Assembly: GCF_004354365.1 (NCBI RefSeq)
Contig: NZ_SJCY01000003.1
Coordinates: forward strand, 62,001 to 126,000
From: Pedobacter changchengzhani
Lineage (GTDB): Bacteria; Bacteroidota; Bacteroidia; Sphingobacteriales; Sphingobacteriaceae
DNA: 64,000 nt
Direction of reading: 5' to 3'
Numbering within the stretch: position 1 is the stretch's first letter; each line of letters opens with the position of its first letter. Under the pieces are notes generated by a model. The model was given only the letters and a program-made list of their open reading frames with translations. It was not told where the DNA came from and made no database searches. The position numbers and the translations under genes were made by a program. Shown here in pieces: positions 27,156 through 35,587 of the stretch.

Positions 27156-27434
27156 TTATTTATCTCCATAATGAAATCGGCACTGAATGACGGAACATTT
27201 CTGATCTGTTCCTTTAGTTCCAGAAATTTGATAAACCAACCTATGTTCTCCATTAATTCTTCTCGACCAAAAACCTTTAAGGCTATGCTTAAGCGCTTCT
27301 GGCTTTCCAATGCCTTGAAATGGCGTTCTTGTAATTTCTTTTAGGAGTTCTCTAATTTTCTTTTCAGTGTTCTCGTCATTATCAATCCAGTACTCAAAAT
27401 CTTCCCACGCTTCTGGAGTAAATTCTATTTTCAT
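27156..27434 (-). CDS. yoeB: Toxin YoeB (RelE superfamily mRNA interferase)
   Basis: This 92-residue protein matches YoeB in length and motifs: AWEDFEYWIDND at the N-terminus, the LKHSLKGFWSRRINGEHRLVY core, and the C-terminal CRFHYGDK, which holds the His-Tyr of the YoeB active site (E. coli ends CRYHY). It cleaves mRNA in the ribosomal A site. It starts two bases after the antitoxin stop, so the pair is one operon. All the usual active-site residues (Glu, Arg, His) appear present, so the toxin is probably functional. Confidence 0.92.
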   Translation of the reverse strand: MKIEFTPEAWEDFEYWIDNDENTEKKIRELLKEITRTPFQGIGKPEALKHSLKGFWSRRINGEHRLVYQISGTKGTDQKCSVIQCRFHYGDK

Positions 27435-27436
27435 AT

Positions 27437-27712
27437 TTATGAACGCGCAACTTTTTCTCCATCCAGAGAAAATGACTTAGACTTGCCAGTTTTTAAACTT
27501 TGAATCGAGCGCTCAAGTCTTAATCTATTTGCTTCACTTGATAAAAGATGTGATGTTTCGGTGAGTGAATTATATTCTTTTATAGAAATTACAACAACTG
27601 CATCATCTTCATTATTATTTCGGGGAACAATGAGAACATCTTCAGTTAAACTTACTTCATCAAAATAGGTTTTCATATTATTTCTTAGAGATGAAATCGT
27701 TACAGCTTTCAT
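27437..27712 (-). CDS. yefM: Antitoxin YefM (Phd/YefM family)
   Basis: This 91-residue protein begins [20 protein letters not shown], the Phd/YefM DNA-binding N-terminus. It has the [15 protein letters not shown] block and a charged C-terminus that should wrap the toxin. It neutralises YoeB and represses the operon with it. An array of GTAC sites lies 15-45 bases upstream. Confidence 0.92.
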   Translation of the reverse strand: MKAVTISSLRNNMKTYFDEVSLTEDVLIVPRNNNEDDAVVVISIKEYNSLTETSHLLSSEANRLRLERSIQSLKTGKSKSFSLDGEKVARS

Positions 27713-27726
27713 TTGAATGATTTATT

Positions 27727-27756
27727 TGTACATTCAAAAGTACGTATATTTGTACA
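27727..27756. promoter_or_regulatory. YefM operator: three GTAC-centred sites at 12-bp spacing
   Basis: TGTACA at 27727-27732 and 27751-27756 flank a third GTAC core at 27740-27743. The centres are 27729.5, 27741.5 and 27753.5, exactly 12 bp apart. The E. coli YefM operator is built on TGTACA cores spaced 12 bp apart, so these are the likely YefM/YoeB repressor sites. They surround the -7 element. Confidence 0.75.
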
Positions 27757-27766
27757 ATAAATCAAA
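27735..27766 (-). promoter_or_regulatory. yefM-yoeB promoter
   Basis: The minus strand reads TTTG (27766-27763), 20 bases, then TACTTTTG (27742-27735): the Bacteroidota -33/-7 pattern. It is embedded in the triple GTAC operator, so repressor would block polymerase. Confidence 0.7.
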
Positions 27767-27781
27767 TATTATAGCTTTAAC

Positions 27782-28876
27782 TCAATTTTGGTTAATCAAT
27801 TTCTCAACTCCTAATTTCTCGGCCAATACATTTAAATCATTCACCACTACATCAATAATAGGGATTCCGTTAATTTTTCTTTCTCGTTCAAATGCATATT
27901 CTGGTTCGCCTGGAATAATAACTTTTTTATCTGGATCAATGGTTTCGGCGTTTTTAAAACGCGTTATCCAAATATCTAAGTTATCTTTAAAATCTTGCGT
28001 TGGTCGAAATCCATCTACCCGCATCGCGCCCAAAAAATGACCAATACCTTCGCCAACTGGATCGGTTGGTGGTTCTAAAAACGCCACAAAAGGTGGCACC
28101 CAAGGTCCAAAATTTGCCCCACTCAAAACTGCCGACAAAATATCAACAGTTGCACTTAATCCATATCCTTTGTGGCTTCCGTGGTCTTTGTCGCTACCAA
28201 GCGGTAATAAAGAGCCACCACTTTTCAACTCGTTGGGGTTGTTAGAATTTTCTCCATTTCTATTCTGTACCCATCCACTAGGTATGTTTTCATTGGCGCG
28301 TTGTGCAATTTCTAACTTTCCATTTGCAGCAGCTGCGGTTGCCATATCTACTACCACTGGTGGGTATTTCCCTGCCGGGAATGCATAACACATCGGGTTT
28401 GTTCCCAATAACCTTTCACTCGAAAATGTTGGCGCAACTAAAGGGCTAGCGTTCGTCATGCTTATGCCGATCATGTCTTTTTCTACCGCCATCAAGGCAT
28501 GGTAACCTGCTATGCCAAAATGATTTGAGTTTTTAACAGAAACCCAGCCGGAGCCATATTTTTCTGCTTTTTCGATTGCTATTTTCATCGCAAATGGCGC
28601 AACAACCAAACCTAATCCTGCGTCTCCATCAACCGTTGCAGTTGTTGGTGTCTCGTGTACAATTTTAACGTTCGGCGTAGGATTAATTCTTTTTTTCTCC
28701 CATAAACGAACGTAGCCACTTAAACGGGCAACGCCATGAGAATCAATACCTCTTAAATCTGACTTAATTAAAACATCAGTTGCTAAAGTCGCATGCTCAT
28801 CAGAACAACCCATCCTTTTGAAAATGGAATAGGTAAAGGTTCTAAGTTTTTGCTCAGTTATGTTTATGAAATTCAT
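27782..28876 (-). CDS. Ldh family NAD(P)-dependent oxidoreductase (malate/L-lactate/ureidoglycolate type)
   Basis: This 364-residue protein has the family blocks ADVLIKSDLRGIDSHGVARL, VKNSNHFGIAGYHA and LLGTNPMCYAFPAG, and the DKDHGSHKGYGL segment. These enzymes oxidise 2-hydroxy acids with NAD(P). The precise substrate cannot be assigned. It ends a two-gene minus-strand unit: its start overlaps the stop of the YihY gene by four bases. Confidence 0.9.
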   Translation of the reverse strand: MNFINITEQKLRTFTYSIFKRMGCSDEHATLATDVLIKSDLRGIDSHGVARLSGYVRLWEKKRINPTPNVKIVHETPTTATVDGDAGLGLVVAPFAMKIAIEKAEKYGSGWVSVKNSNHFGIAGYHALMAVEKDMIGISMTNASPLVAPTFSSERLLGTNPMCYAFPAGKYPPVVVDMATAAAANGKLEIAQRANENIPSGWVQNRNGENSNNPNELKSGGSLLPLGSDKDHGSHKGYGLSATVDILSAVLSGANFGPWVPPFVAFLEPPTDPVGEGIGHFLGAMRVDGFRPTQDFKDNLDIWITRFKNAETIDPDKKVIIPGEPEYAFERERKINGIPIIDVVVNDLNVLAEKLGVEKLINQN

Positions 28877-29811
28877 TTGCTTTGTAAGTTTTGTTGTTCA
28901 GCGTCAACTTTTGTAAGTTCGTAACTAAATGAACCATTTTTGGGTACAATTGGCGAATCGATAGTTACACTTAATGCTTTTATAAAAGATGAGCCGAAGT
29001 AAAATATTAACGAAGAGTAAAATACAAATAACATGATTACCACAATTGAGCCTGATGCGCCGTAAATGTTGCCAATATTGCTCAATGGAAGCAATATGCG
29101 TAAAATATATTTACCAATTGTGAATAGGCAACCCGTAAGTAAACCACCCGATAAGGCCACTTTCCAAGTGGGCCGACCGTTGGTTAGATATCTAAATAAC
29201 ACCGTAAACCAAGTGGTTACTATAAAAACAAAAACAATTTGATTGATGATTGAAGTTACGATTAGGCCGGCAGAAGGAGAACTGTTGTTGAGCAAAGACC
29301 CAATAATTGCCTGAATACTATCTAAAAGTAAACCGATAAAAAATAAAATTCCAACTAGTAAGATGATGACCATAGACCGGCCTCTAAGCTTTAAATTAAA
29401 CCATAAACCAGGACGATCTTTTGTACCGATGCCCCAAATTTGGTGAAGAGAATTTTTAATTACATTAAATAACGTAGTAGCTACAAATAGAAAAAAAAAG
29501 AAGCTAATTAGCGTAATGTACCACTTTTGGTCATTACCTCTAATGTTCTTCAAAGTCATCCGTATTTGTTGGATACTTTTATCATCCAATATGTTTCCAA
29601 GGCGATTAAAAATATCGGCAACAAATTGCTTTTTATCTGTAAATACACCAAAAAGCCTAATTAAAATGATTAAGATTGGCGGTATTGCAAAATTTGCGAA
29701 AAATGCTGTAGCCCCTGCTAAACGTAAGGGGTCATTTTTTTGGAAGATGTTGAAAGCATTCTTTATCGTTAAAAAGAAGAACTTTAATTTTTCGGGTAAA
29801 GATTTTAACAT
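28873..29811 (-). CDS. YihY/virulence factor BrkB family membrane protein
   Basis: This 312-residue protein has about six membrane helices and the family blocks DPLRLAGATAFFANFAIPPILIIL, LFNVIKNSLHQIWGI and YGASGSIVVIMLFVFYSSLIFYFGSSF, characteristic of YihY/BrkB. Members were once called ribonuclease BN in error; the transport or structural role is unknown. It overlaps the Ldh-family gene downstream by four bases. Confidence 0.9.
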   Translation of the reverse strand: MLKSLPEKLKFFFLTIKNAFNIFQKNDPLRLAGATAFFANFAIPPILIILIRLFGVFTDKKQFVADIFNRLGNILDDKSIQQIRMTLKNIRGNDQKWYITLISFFFFLFVATTLFNVIKNSLHQIWGIGTKDRPGLWFNLKLRGRSMVIILLVGILFFIGLLLDSIQAIIGSLLNNSSPSAGLIVTSIINQIVFVFIVTTWFTVLFRYLTNGRPTWKVALSGGLLTGCLFTIGKYILRILLPLSNIGNIYGASGSIVVIMLFVFYSSLIFYFGSSFIKALSVTIDSPIVPKNGSFSYELTKVDAEQQNLQSK

Positions 29812-29871
29812 TTTACAACTTGGTTAACCCTCAAAATTACTAAAAATAGATTTATTGAAACCATTAAGTGT

Positions 29872-30279
29872 TTATTCTGTTGCTTTGGATTTTGAAAAAA
29901 TCAACAAAACTTTCTTATCATTTAGCAACTGTAGTTTTCCATCTTCCATTGTTGCATTATTTACTTGGTTTATGGCATTTAAATACGCTGTTTCTGCCTG
30001 CGCAGTTTCTTGACAGTACATTTTGGTAGAGAATACATTTTTAACTGAGATTTTATTTTCTAAAACTTCAAATTTGCCACCGTAGCTATTGCAAAATGCT
30101 TTTCCGCTGATGGTTAAATCATCACTAAAATTTAGCGTTGCTTCATCTCCTGTTGGTAATTTGTTGCCCGGCATTTCGGTAAGGATCCATTTGGTGTTTT
30201 TAATCTTTTCGGTATCCATTTTTTCTAAGCATGAACTGAATAGTATTGTGAAGAAGCTAAGTAAGATTAATTTTTTCAT
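29872..30279 (-). CDS. META-domain (HslJ-like) lipoprotein
   Basis: This 135-residue protein has a lipoprotein signal (LFSSC, Cys about residue 17), then a META domain: NTKWILTEMPG, FCNSYGGKFEV, and a C-terminal block ending LLIFSKSKA. Such small proteins are linked to heat or antibiotic stress in E. coli (HslJ); the role here is unknown. It is divergent from another lipoprotein gene. Confidence 0.82.
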   Translation of the reverse strand: MKKLILLSFFTILFSSCLEKMDTEKIKNTKWILTEMPGNKLPTGDEATLNFSDDLTISGKAFCNSYGGKFEVLENKISVKNVFSTKMYCQETAQAETAYLNAINQVNNATMEDGKLQLLNDKKVLLIFSKSKATE

Positions 30280-30372
30280 AATTTCTCATTTTTTCAATAC
30301 TAACAATGCGTACTGAAGAATGTTTGTATTAATTGATTTTGCATTTTTTGATGAGAATTTGGCTAAAGATTT

Positions 30373-30380
30373 TACATTTG
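30373..30380 (+). promoter_or_regulatory. -7 promoter element of the 30400 lipoprotein gene
   Basis: TACATTTG matches TAnnTTTG and lies 19 bases before the ATG at 30400. A TTTG at 30347-30350 is slightly far for a -33. Confidence 0.5.
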
Positions 30381-30399
30381 CGGTAAGTTTAAAAAAAAC

Positions 30400-31194
30400 A
30401 TGAAAAATATAAATTTAGTCCTTCTACTTACTATCTTCTTATGCGCTTGTAAAGAAAGTAAAATGGAGCATATTTTAATACCTCGAGCACTGCAAACTGG
30501 CGAGAGCTTTAATGAGTTTCCGAAATCAAAAGTCGAAATTTTTAATTTTGCTGTTGTAAAGCCTAATGCAAATGAGCTATTAAGTGAGTATCAAATTACT
30601 TTTAAAGACACGGTTTTGATAGTTGATAAACAACCGAAACCACAGGTAACCAAATTTTTAAATCCAACTTATCTTAACTCTCAAAAAACGGCCATTGTTG
30701 CTCAGGTAGCTGATGGAACTGGCTTAGTATCGCCGTTTTACATATTTTGTTATAAAAACAATAAGCTAGAAGCTGTAGCGTTAAACAAAACTTCTAACGG
30801 AAAGAATGATGCAAAAGTAACTAAGGGATTAGAAAAATTGAGCAGAGCAAGTATTTTAATTGATAATGATTATTTGCTTACTACCGTAAATGGGAAAGTT
30901 TTTCCTATAAAAAGACAAGAACCTAACGAGCGTATTCAAGGTAAAATATTTATGGTTTCTAGAGATGCTTCAACACTAATATTTCTTACAGCAAATTCGC
31001 TCTATCAAGTAAACTATTTAAGTAATGAAAGTTTTAATCTTCCCCTAGATTCCAAAATGCTGAACGATGAAAGTCAATTATATAACAAGGTGCAGCAAAA
31101 TTACAGTTGGTTTAAAAATGCTAACGGTACGCTGTTTTTAAAGGGTAACCTTGATGATAACCGAATTGTTGATATTAAAGAATTCAAAAAATAA
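30400..31194 (+). CDS. Hypothetical lipoprotein
   Basis: This 264-residue protein begins with a lipoprotein signal (LLLTIFLCAC, Cys about residue 17). I recognise no domain. The body alternates short hydrophobic and charged stretches, suggesting a beta-rich fold. It has its own promoter-like element and converges with the AlkB-like gene, with six bases between stop codons. Confidence 0.7.
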   Translation: MKNINLVLLLTIFLCACKESKMEHILIPRALQTGESFNEFPKSKVEIFNFAVVKPNANELLSEYQITFKDTVLIVDKQPKPQVTKFLNPTYLNSQKTAIVAQVADGTGLVSPFYIFCYKNNKLEAVALNKTSNGKNDAKVTKGLEKLSRASILIDNDYLLTTVNGKVFPIKRQEPNERIQGKIFMVSRDASTLIFLTANSLYQVNYLSNESFNLPLDSKMLNDESQLYNKVQQNYSWFKNANGTLFLKGNLDDNRIVDIKEFKK

Positions 31195-31200
31195 GGCATC

Positions 31201-31809
31201 TTAGATTACCATTGTTCTAAAAGTTAAATTAATTCTTGGGGTACTTACTTTTGTTGTTGTTGGTAAACGATGTAGCCAATTAATTTGGGTACTGTCTTTC
31301 ATCACCAATAAACTACCATGCTCTAAAAATGTGGTAATGGTTTCTTTAGTTTTCTTATTCTTAAAAAGAAATCGGCGTTCGGCGCCAAGACTTAAAGATG
31401 CGATAGAAGATTTTCCTTGCAATGGTTTTTCATCGTCGCTGTGGTAAGCCATGCCTTCATTGCCATTGTGGTATAAATTGAGCAAACACGAATTGAAAAT
31501 TTCTCCTGTTTTGGCTTCAACTAAATTTTTAAGCTTTAATAATTCTGGCGTCCAAATGATGGCGTGCTTGGTTGTTTTAGAATACGTGTAAGCGTAATTT
31601 TCATTTGCGTACCAAGCTACTTTTCGTTTTGTAATGATGTGTTTTCCTAAAATAAAGGCTTCATCGTTTCTCCATGCTATGTTGTTCATTAATTCGTCAA
31701 AATAGTGGTCGGCCTCATTTTGCAGGATAATTTTGCCAAAATAATTTACAACTCCATCGTAAGGGAGCAAGTTTTTGGTGGTATCTATCTCTTGATTGAA
31801 TAAGTCCAT
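31201..31809 (-). CDS. AlkB-like 2-oxoglutarate/Fe(II) dioxygenase
   Basis: This 202-residue protein has the iron-binding set of AlkB-type enzymes: His123 and Asp125 (AYHSDDEKPL) and His180 (INWLHRLP), with Arg192 and Arg198 in PRINLTFRT for 2-oxoglutarate. The NLYHNGNEGMAYHSD and SLGAERRFLFK blocks resemble ALKBH2/3-type proteins, which remove methyl groups from alkylated bases by oxidation. Start ATG at 31809. Neighbours give no functional hint. Confidence 0.9.
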   Translation of the reverse strand: MDLFNQEIDTTKNLLPYDGVVNYFGKIILQNEADHYFDELMNNIAWRNDEAFILGKHIITKRKVAWYANENYAYTYSKTTKHAIIWTPELLKLKNLVEAKTGEIFNSCLLNLYHNGNEGMAYHSDDEKPLQGKSSIASLSLGAERRFLFKNKKTKETITTFLEHGSLLVMKDSTQINWLHRLPTTTKVSTPRINLTFRTMVI

Positions 31810-31854
31810 AATACCAAAGTTAGTGGATATAGCTTACAAATAAAATTTCTATTG

Positions 31855-31935
31855 TATCCCCGAACCCCAAAGGGGCTTTGAAGAGCATAATGGCTTGCTT
31901 TTGGCTTTTAGCCTCAGTCTCAACCTCATCCTTAA
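31855..31935 (+). repeat. Composite intergenic repeat, copy A
   Basis: A TATCCCC(G)AACCCCAAAGGGGC block with a CCCC/GGGG hairpin is followed by TTTGAA, AGCA, TGGCTTG, CTTTTAG and a short hexamer run of the CCTCAG/TCTCAA type. Copy B at 32167 has the same order of parts; a third short copy lies at 54324. Confidence 0.7.
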
Positions 31936-31953
31936 TCGCAGCATAAACTTAAG

Positions 31954-31997
31954 TCATCCGATGAATATTAGCAATGTGCCTTTTATTCATCGGATGA
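31954..31997. repeat. 13-bp perfect inverted repeat
   Basis: TCATCCGATGAAT (31954-31966) and its exact complement (31985-31997) flank an 18-base spacer. It lies in a gene-free stretch made of repeated elements and may be a small hairpin or MITE remnant. Confidence 0.65.
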
Positions 31998-32042
31998 TTG
32001 ATACGAGTTGCAACCTAAATTATTTGTACAATCTTAAGTTAT

Positions 32043-32110
32043 CTAAACCCGATAGGAGCGAGCACGAAAGCCGTTTTTCTCGGGTGAGTAAAGCGAAGAG
32101 CGGGACTGTT
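32043..32110 (+). repeat. Dispersed CTAAACCCGA...GCGGGACT element, copy 1
   Basis: A roughly 65-bp element starts CTAAACCCGATAGGAGCG and ends AGCGGGACTGTT, with terminal CCCG/CGGG pairing. A second copy lies in the opposite orientation at 34646-34707 with conserved ends and middle TTTTTCT. Confidence 0.6.
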
Positions 32111-32166
32111 GTATCGAAACAGTTGCTGACATTCGTTTTCACATTCTCTATAAATTAAACTTTTTT

Positions 32167-32334
32167 TATCCCCAAACCCCAAAGGGGCTTTGAATAGCAC
32201 ATTGGCTTGATTGTAACTTTTAGTTTGCCTCGGTCTCAACCTCGGCCTCGGTCTCAACCTCGGTCTAAACCTTAGTCTCAGCCTCAACCTCGGCCTCGGC
32301 CTCAGTCTCAACCTTAATCTCAACCTCAGCCGCT
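32167..32334 (+). repeat. Composite repeat copy B with an 18-unit hexamer array
   Basis: It begins with the same CCCC/GGGG hairpin block as copy A. From 32227 it continues as 18 degenerate hexamers of consensus RYCTCR (GCCTCG, GTCTCA, ACCTCG and so on) in unbroken phase to 32334. No coding function is credible; the minus-strand reading gives an Arg-Leu/Pro repeat. Confidence 0.75.
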
Positions 32335-32419
32335 CTCTTCTGTCATGCTGTCAGTATCAAATAACGATTTTTTTTACATTTTAACAGTTTTTTGCGACTA
32401 TTTTCTGCCAAAAACCAAT

Positions 32420-32434
32420 TGGCACAAGCATTGT
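32420..32434 (+). promoter_or_regulatory. Possible sigma-54-type promoter upstream of dnaK
   Basis: TGGCAC - 5 bases - TTGT begins here, compared with the sigma-54 consensus TGGCAC - N5 - TTGC. Only the C of the -12 GC is missing. It overlaps an inverted repeat TGCCAA-N7-TTGGCA (32406-32424). The ATG of dnaK is about 50 bases downstream. A weak TACTTTAA at 32455 is the alternative. Confidence 0.3.
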
Positions 32435-32485
32435 TTAATAGGTAGAAATTACAATACTTTAAAAAGAAAGAAAATACAAAATACA

Positions 32486-34390
32486 ATGGGAAAAATTATT
32501 GGAATAGATTTAGGAACAACAAACTCTTGTGTGAGCGTAATGGAAGGCAATGAGCCTGTAGTTATTGCAAATAGTGAGGGCAAACGTACTACACCATCTA
32601 TTGTTGCTTTTGCAGAAAACGGCGAACGTAAAGTTGGTGACTCAGCTAAACGTCAGGCTATAACCAACCCAACAAAAACGATTTATTCGATTAAACGCTT
32701 TATGGGTAACAGCTACGACGAATGTGCGAAAGAAGCTGGACGCGTACCTTACAAAGTAGTTAAAGGCGATAACAACACACCACGTGTTGAAATCGACGAC
32801 AGAAAATACACTCCACAGGAAATTTCTGCAATGATTTTGCAGAAAATGAAAAAAACTGCTGAAGATTTCTTGGGTCAGGAAGTTACTGAAGCGGTTATTA
32901 CTGTACCAGCTTATTTTAACGATGCACAACGTCAGGCTACTAAAGAAGCTGGCGAAATTGCTGGTTTAACCGTAAAACGTATCATTAACGAACCAACTGC
33001 AGCTGCTTTAGCTTATGGTTTAGACAAGGCACACAAAGACATGAAAATTGTTGTTTTTGATTGTGGTGGTGGTACGCATGATGTTTCTGTTTTAGAATTA
33101 GGTGATGGTGTTTTTGAAGTAAAATCTACTGATGGTGATACGCACTTAGGTGGTGATGACTTTGACCACGTTATTATTGATTGGTTGGCAGACGAGTTTA
33201 AAGCTGAAAACAGCATGGACTTAGCTAAAGACCCAATGGCTTTACAACGTTTAAAAGAAGCTGCCGAGAAAGCTAAAATTGAATTATCGAGCACAACTTC
33301 TACTGAAATTAACTTACCATACATTACTGCTGATGCTAGCGGCCCGAAACACTTAGTGCGTACATTAAGTCGTGCTAAATTTGAGCAATTAGCTGATAGT
33401 TTAATTAAACGTACAATTGATCCTTGTAAATCGGCTTTGAAAAACGCAGGTTTAAGCGTAGGCGATATTGACGAAATTATTTTAGTTGGTGGTTCTACCC
33501 GTATGCCAGCAATCCAAGAAGCTGTAAAAGCTTTCTTCGGTAAAGAGCCAAGTAAAGGTGTAAATCCTGATGAGGTTGTGGCAATTGGTGCTGCTATTCA
33601 AGGTGGTGTTTTAACAGGTGATGTTAAAGATGTATTGTTGTTAGACGTTACGCCTTTATCATTAGGTATCGAAACTATGGGTGGTGTAATGACTAAATTA
33701 ATCGAGTCTAACACAACAATTCCAACTAAAAAATCTGAAACTTTCTCAACTGCAGCTGATAATCAGCCATCAGTAGAAATTCACATTTTACAAGGAGAGC
33801 GCCCAATGGCTGGTCAAAACCGTACAATTGGCCGTTTCATTTTAGATGGTATTCCACCATCGCCACGTGGTGTACCACAAGTAGAAGTAGCTTTTGATAT
33901 TGATGCTAACGGTATTTTACACGTAAGTGCGAAAGATAAAGCAACTGGTAAAGAGCAAAAAATCCGTATCGAAGCTTCTTCAGGTTTAACTGATGCTGAG
34001 ATTAAGAAAATGAAAGAAGAAGCTGAAGCGAACGCAACTGAAGATGCTAAGCAGAAAGAAGAAGCTGACAAAATTAACGGAGCAGATGCTTTAATTTTCT
34101 CTACAGAGAAACAATTGAAAGAGTTTGGTGAAAAATTATCAGCTGATAAGAAAGCGCCAATCGAAGCTGGTTTAGAGAAATTAAAAGCAGCACATGGTTC
34201 TCGTAACTTTGCAGATATCGATGCAGCACAAGCAGAATTACAAGCAGCTTGGAATGTAGCTTCAGAAGAAATGTACAAAGATGGCGGACAGCCTCAAGGT
34301 GATGGTCAACCACAAGCAGATGGACAACCAGAAGCAGGTGCTGATAACGTTACTGATGTTGATTTTGAAGAAGTGAAAGAAGAAAAATAG
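32486..34390 (+). CDS. dnaK: Chaperone protein DnaK (Hsp70)
   Basis: This 634-residue Hsp70 starts [15 protein letters not shown]. It has the nucleotide-binding domain blocks [36 protein letters not shown] and [12 protein letters not shown], then the substrate-binding domain, lid and a Gln/Gly-rich acidic tail ending EEVKEEK. It refolds proteins with DnaJ and GrpE. I chose ATG at 32486; an in-frame ATG at 32345 would add 47 residues that match no Hsp70. FDCGGGT has Cys where FDLGGGT is usual, a conservative change also seen in Bacteroidota. dnaJ and grpE are not adjacent. A strong terminator follows. Confidence 0.98.
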   Translation: MGKIIGIDLGTTNSCVSVMEGNEPVVIANSEGKRTTPSIVAFAENGERKVGDSAKRQAITNPTKTIYSIKRFMGNSYDECAKEAGRVPYKVVKGDNNTPRVEIDDRKYTPQEISAMILQKMKKTAEDFLGQEVTEAVITVPAYFNDAQRQATKEAGEIAGLTVKRIINEPTAAALAYGLDKAHKDMKIVVFDCGGGTHDVSVLELGDGVFEVKSTDGDTHLGGDDFDHVIIDWLADEFKAENSMDLAKDPMALQRLKEAAEKAKIELSSTTSTEINLPYITADASGPKHLVRTLSRAKFEQLADSLIKRTIDPCKSALKNAGLSVGDIDEIILVGGSTRMPAIQEAVKAFFGKEPSKGVNPDEVVAIGAAIQGGVLTGDVKDVLLLDVTPLSLGIETMGGVMTKLIESNTTIPTKKSETFSTAADNQPSVEIHILQGERPMAGQNRTIGRFILDGIPPSPRGVPQVEVAFDIDANGILHVSAKDKATGKEQKIRIEASSGLTDAEIKKMKEEAEANATEDAKQKEEADKINGADALIFSTEKQLKEFGEKLSADKKAPIEAGLEKLKAAHGSRNFADIDAAQAELQAAWNVASEEMYKDGGQPQGDGQPQADGQPEAGADNVTDVDFEEVKEEK

Positions 34391-34394
34391 TTTT

Positions 34395-34432
34395 TAGTCA
34401 GAAAGACGGGAAGACCGAAAAGTCAGAAAGTT
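34395..34432 (+). repeat. Purine-rich heptamer-like array after dnaK
   Basis: GTCAGAA, AGACGGG, AAGACCG, AAAAGTC and AGAAAGT run in approximate 7-base phase between the dnaK stop and its terminator. Confidence 0.4.
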
Positions 34433-34448
34433 TGAAGATTATTAATAG

Positions 34449-34485
34449 AAAAAGCGTTGCTGATTAAGTTCAGTAACGCTTTTTT
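34449..34485 (+). terminator. Rho-independent terminator of dnaK
   Basis: AAAAAGCGTTGCTGA pairs with TCAGTAACGCTTTTT (15 bp, one G-U) around a short loop and is followed by more T residues. Confidence 0.9.
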
Positions 34486-34645
34486 TTGTTCGTTAGTCGG
34501 TATTGCCAGAAGGCTTTTTCAGCCCACGAAGCAATCTTATTATTTCAGCTTTTAAGTTAAACAGGTTATTAGCTTTTGCACATTAATAGAAGTGTAAATA
34601 ATTTTTTTTTTGAAAACGTAAGGTTCGGCGCTTTTCGGCAAATTC

Positions 34646-34707
34646 AGTCCCGCCATTTGCTATAGCCAAGCAGAAAAAGCTTGGGCTACCGCTACTGTCG
34701 GGTTTAG
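34646..34707 (-). repeat. Dispersed CTAAACCCGA...GCGGGACT element, copy 2
   Basis: Read on the minus strand it starts CTAAACCCGACAGTAGCG and ends GGCGGGACT, matching copy 1 at 32043. It contains an internal hairpin (AGCCAAGC / GCTTGGGCT). The rest of the 480-bp gap between dnaK and the next gene holds the dnaK terminator and a degraded REP-like piece near 34500-34545; I see no gene. Confidence 0.6.
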
Positions 34708-34870
34708 AAACAATACATTGTGCATTTAGTAAGCATCTACATATCTACCTCGTATTTAAATTTATTCTTATACTTGCAATAGATAATTTAGGAAAACGAA
34801 GTGTGTTAGGATTTTTATTCATAAAAGACTATTAGACTGTAAGTTAGTTAACTAATATGCCAATAAAACA

Positions 34871-35482
34871 ATGAAATTTTTAAAGTTATTCTTCGATGCA
34901 GCTAAAAAAATCCAATCGCTCGGTGTATTGGTGATGTTCGTACTTACGATTACATCAATCATTTATAAACAAACTACAGTTTTCTACATCATTTATTTAT
35001 TTTGGTTTTCAGAGGTATTGCGCACAATTATAGATTTAATACTTTCTAAAAAGGCGAGCGCCGAAACCGAAGCCACACCTGAAGCCAAATTGGGTATTTC
35101 GCCTCGGTTTTTTTTACTTGGAATTTATTGGGTGTTTATTGTTGTATTTTTTGGGTTGATTGCCAATTGGAGCAATGATGCTGCTATGAAAATTAACTTT
35201 CAAGTTGTTTTATTTCAAAATATCTTTTTTAACCTCAACTTAATGTTCATTGTAATCGAAAGAATTATCTACCATAGAATGAACAGCGGCCTCGAGCCCA
35301 GCTACGATGCATTTACCGCAAATATGATCGTGTTGCATGTTTCTATAGTTTTGGGTGGCATGTTAATATTTTTCTTGGTATTAAAATATGAGCAGACCTT
35401 TAGTCCCGAAAATTTGTGGGGTTCGGTATTGATTATCTCTCCTTTTTTATTGTTGCGTATGCTTGTTAAAGGTGATGGTTAG
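34871..35482 (+). CDS. Hypothetical membrane protein (DUF6498-like)
   Basis: This 203-residue protein has about five membrane helices (about 14-32, 36-58, 75-100, 112-130, 150-172) and the motif FWFSEVLRTIIDLIL near residue 45, reminiscent of DUF6498 proteins. No function is known. It is monocistronic, with repeats upstream and the sugar-kinase unit convergent downstream. Confidence 0.65.
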   Translation: MKFLKLFFDAAKKIQSLGVLVMFVLTITSIIYKQTTVFYIIYLFWFSEVLRTIIDLILSKKASAETEATPEAKLGISPRFFLLGIYWVFIVVFFGLIANWSNDAAMKINFQVVLFQNIFFNLNLMFIVIERIIYHRMNSGLEPSYDAFTANMIVLHVSIVLGGMLIFFLVLKYEQTFSPENLWGSVLIISPFLLLRMLVKGDG

Positions 35483-35544
35483 CGACTGTATAGTACTAAC
35501 AAACTCATCCAAGTTAAATCATCGCAAAGCAAACTATTGCGCAC

Positions 35545-35576
35545 AAAAAAAGAGCTTATCAATTAAAATAAGCTCT
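35545..35576 (-). terminator. Rho-independent terminator of the kinase/nucleotidyltransferase unit
   Basis: Read on the minus strand, AGAGCTTAT and ATAAGCTCT form a 9-bp stem with an 8-base loop followed by a run of T. It starts 11 bases after the stop at 35588. Confidence 0.85.
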
Positions 35577-35587
35577 GATGCATTTGG

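Noticed and set aside
27156..27712. Toxin-antitoxin pair as part of a mobile island
   Set aside because: No integrase, direct repeat or composition shift was noticed around it.
32039..32323. Minus-strand frame encoding an Arg-Leu-Arg-Pro repeat
   Set aside because: It is a translation of the hexamer array and intergenic repeats, with no independent coding sign.
32345..32485. 47-residue N-terminal extension of DnaK from an upstream ATG
   Set aside because: It contains no Hsp70 sequence and covers the promoter region; [14 protein letters not shown] at 32486 is the conserved start.
33814..34278. 154-codon open frame on the minus strand within dnaK
   Set aside because: Shadow of a strongly codon-biased gene; composition mirrors dnaK and no family is recognisable.
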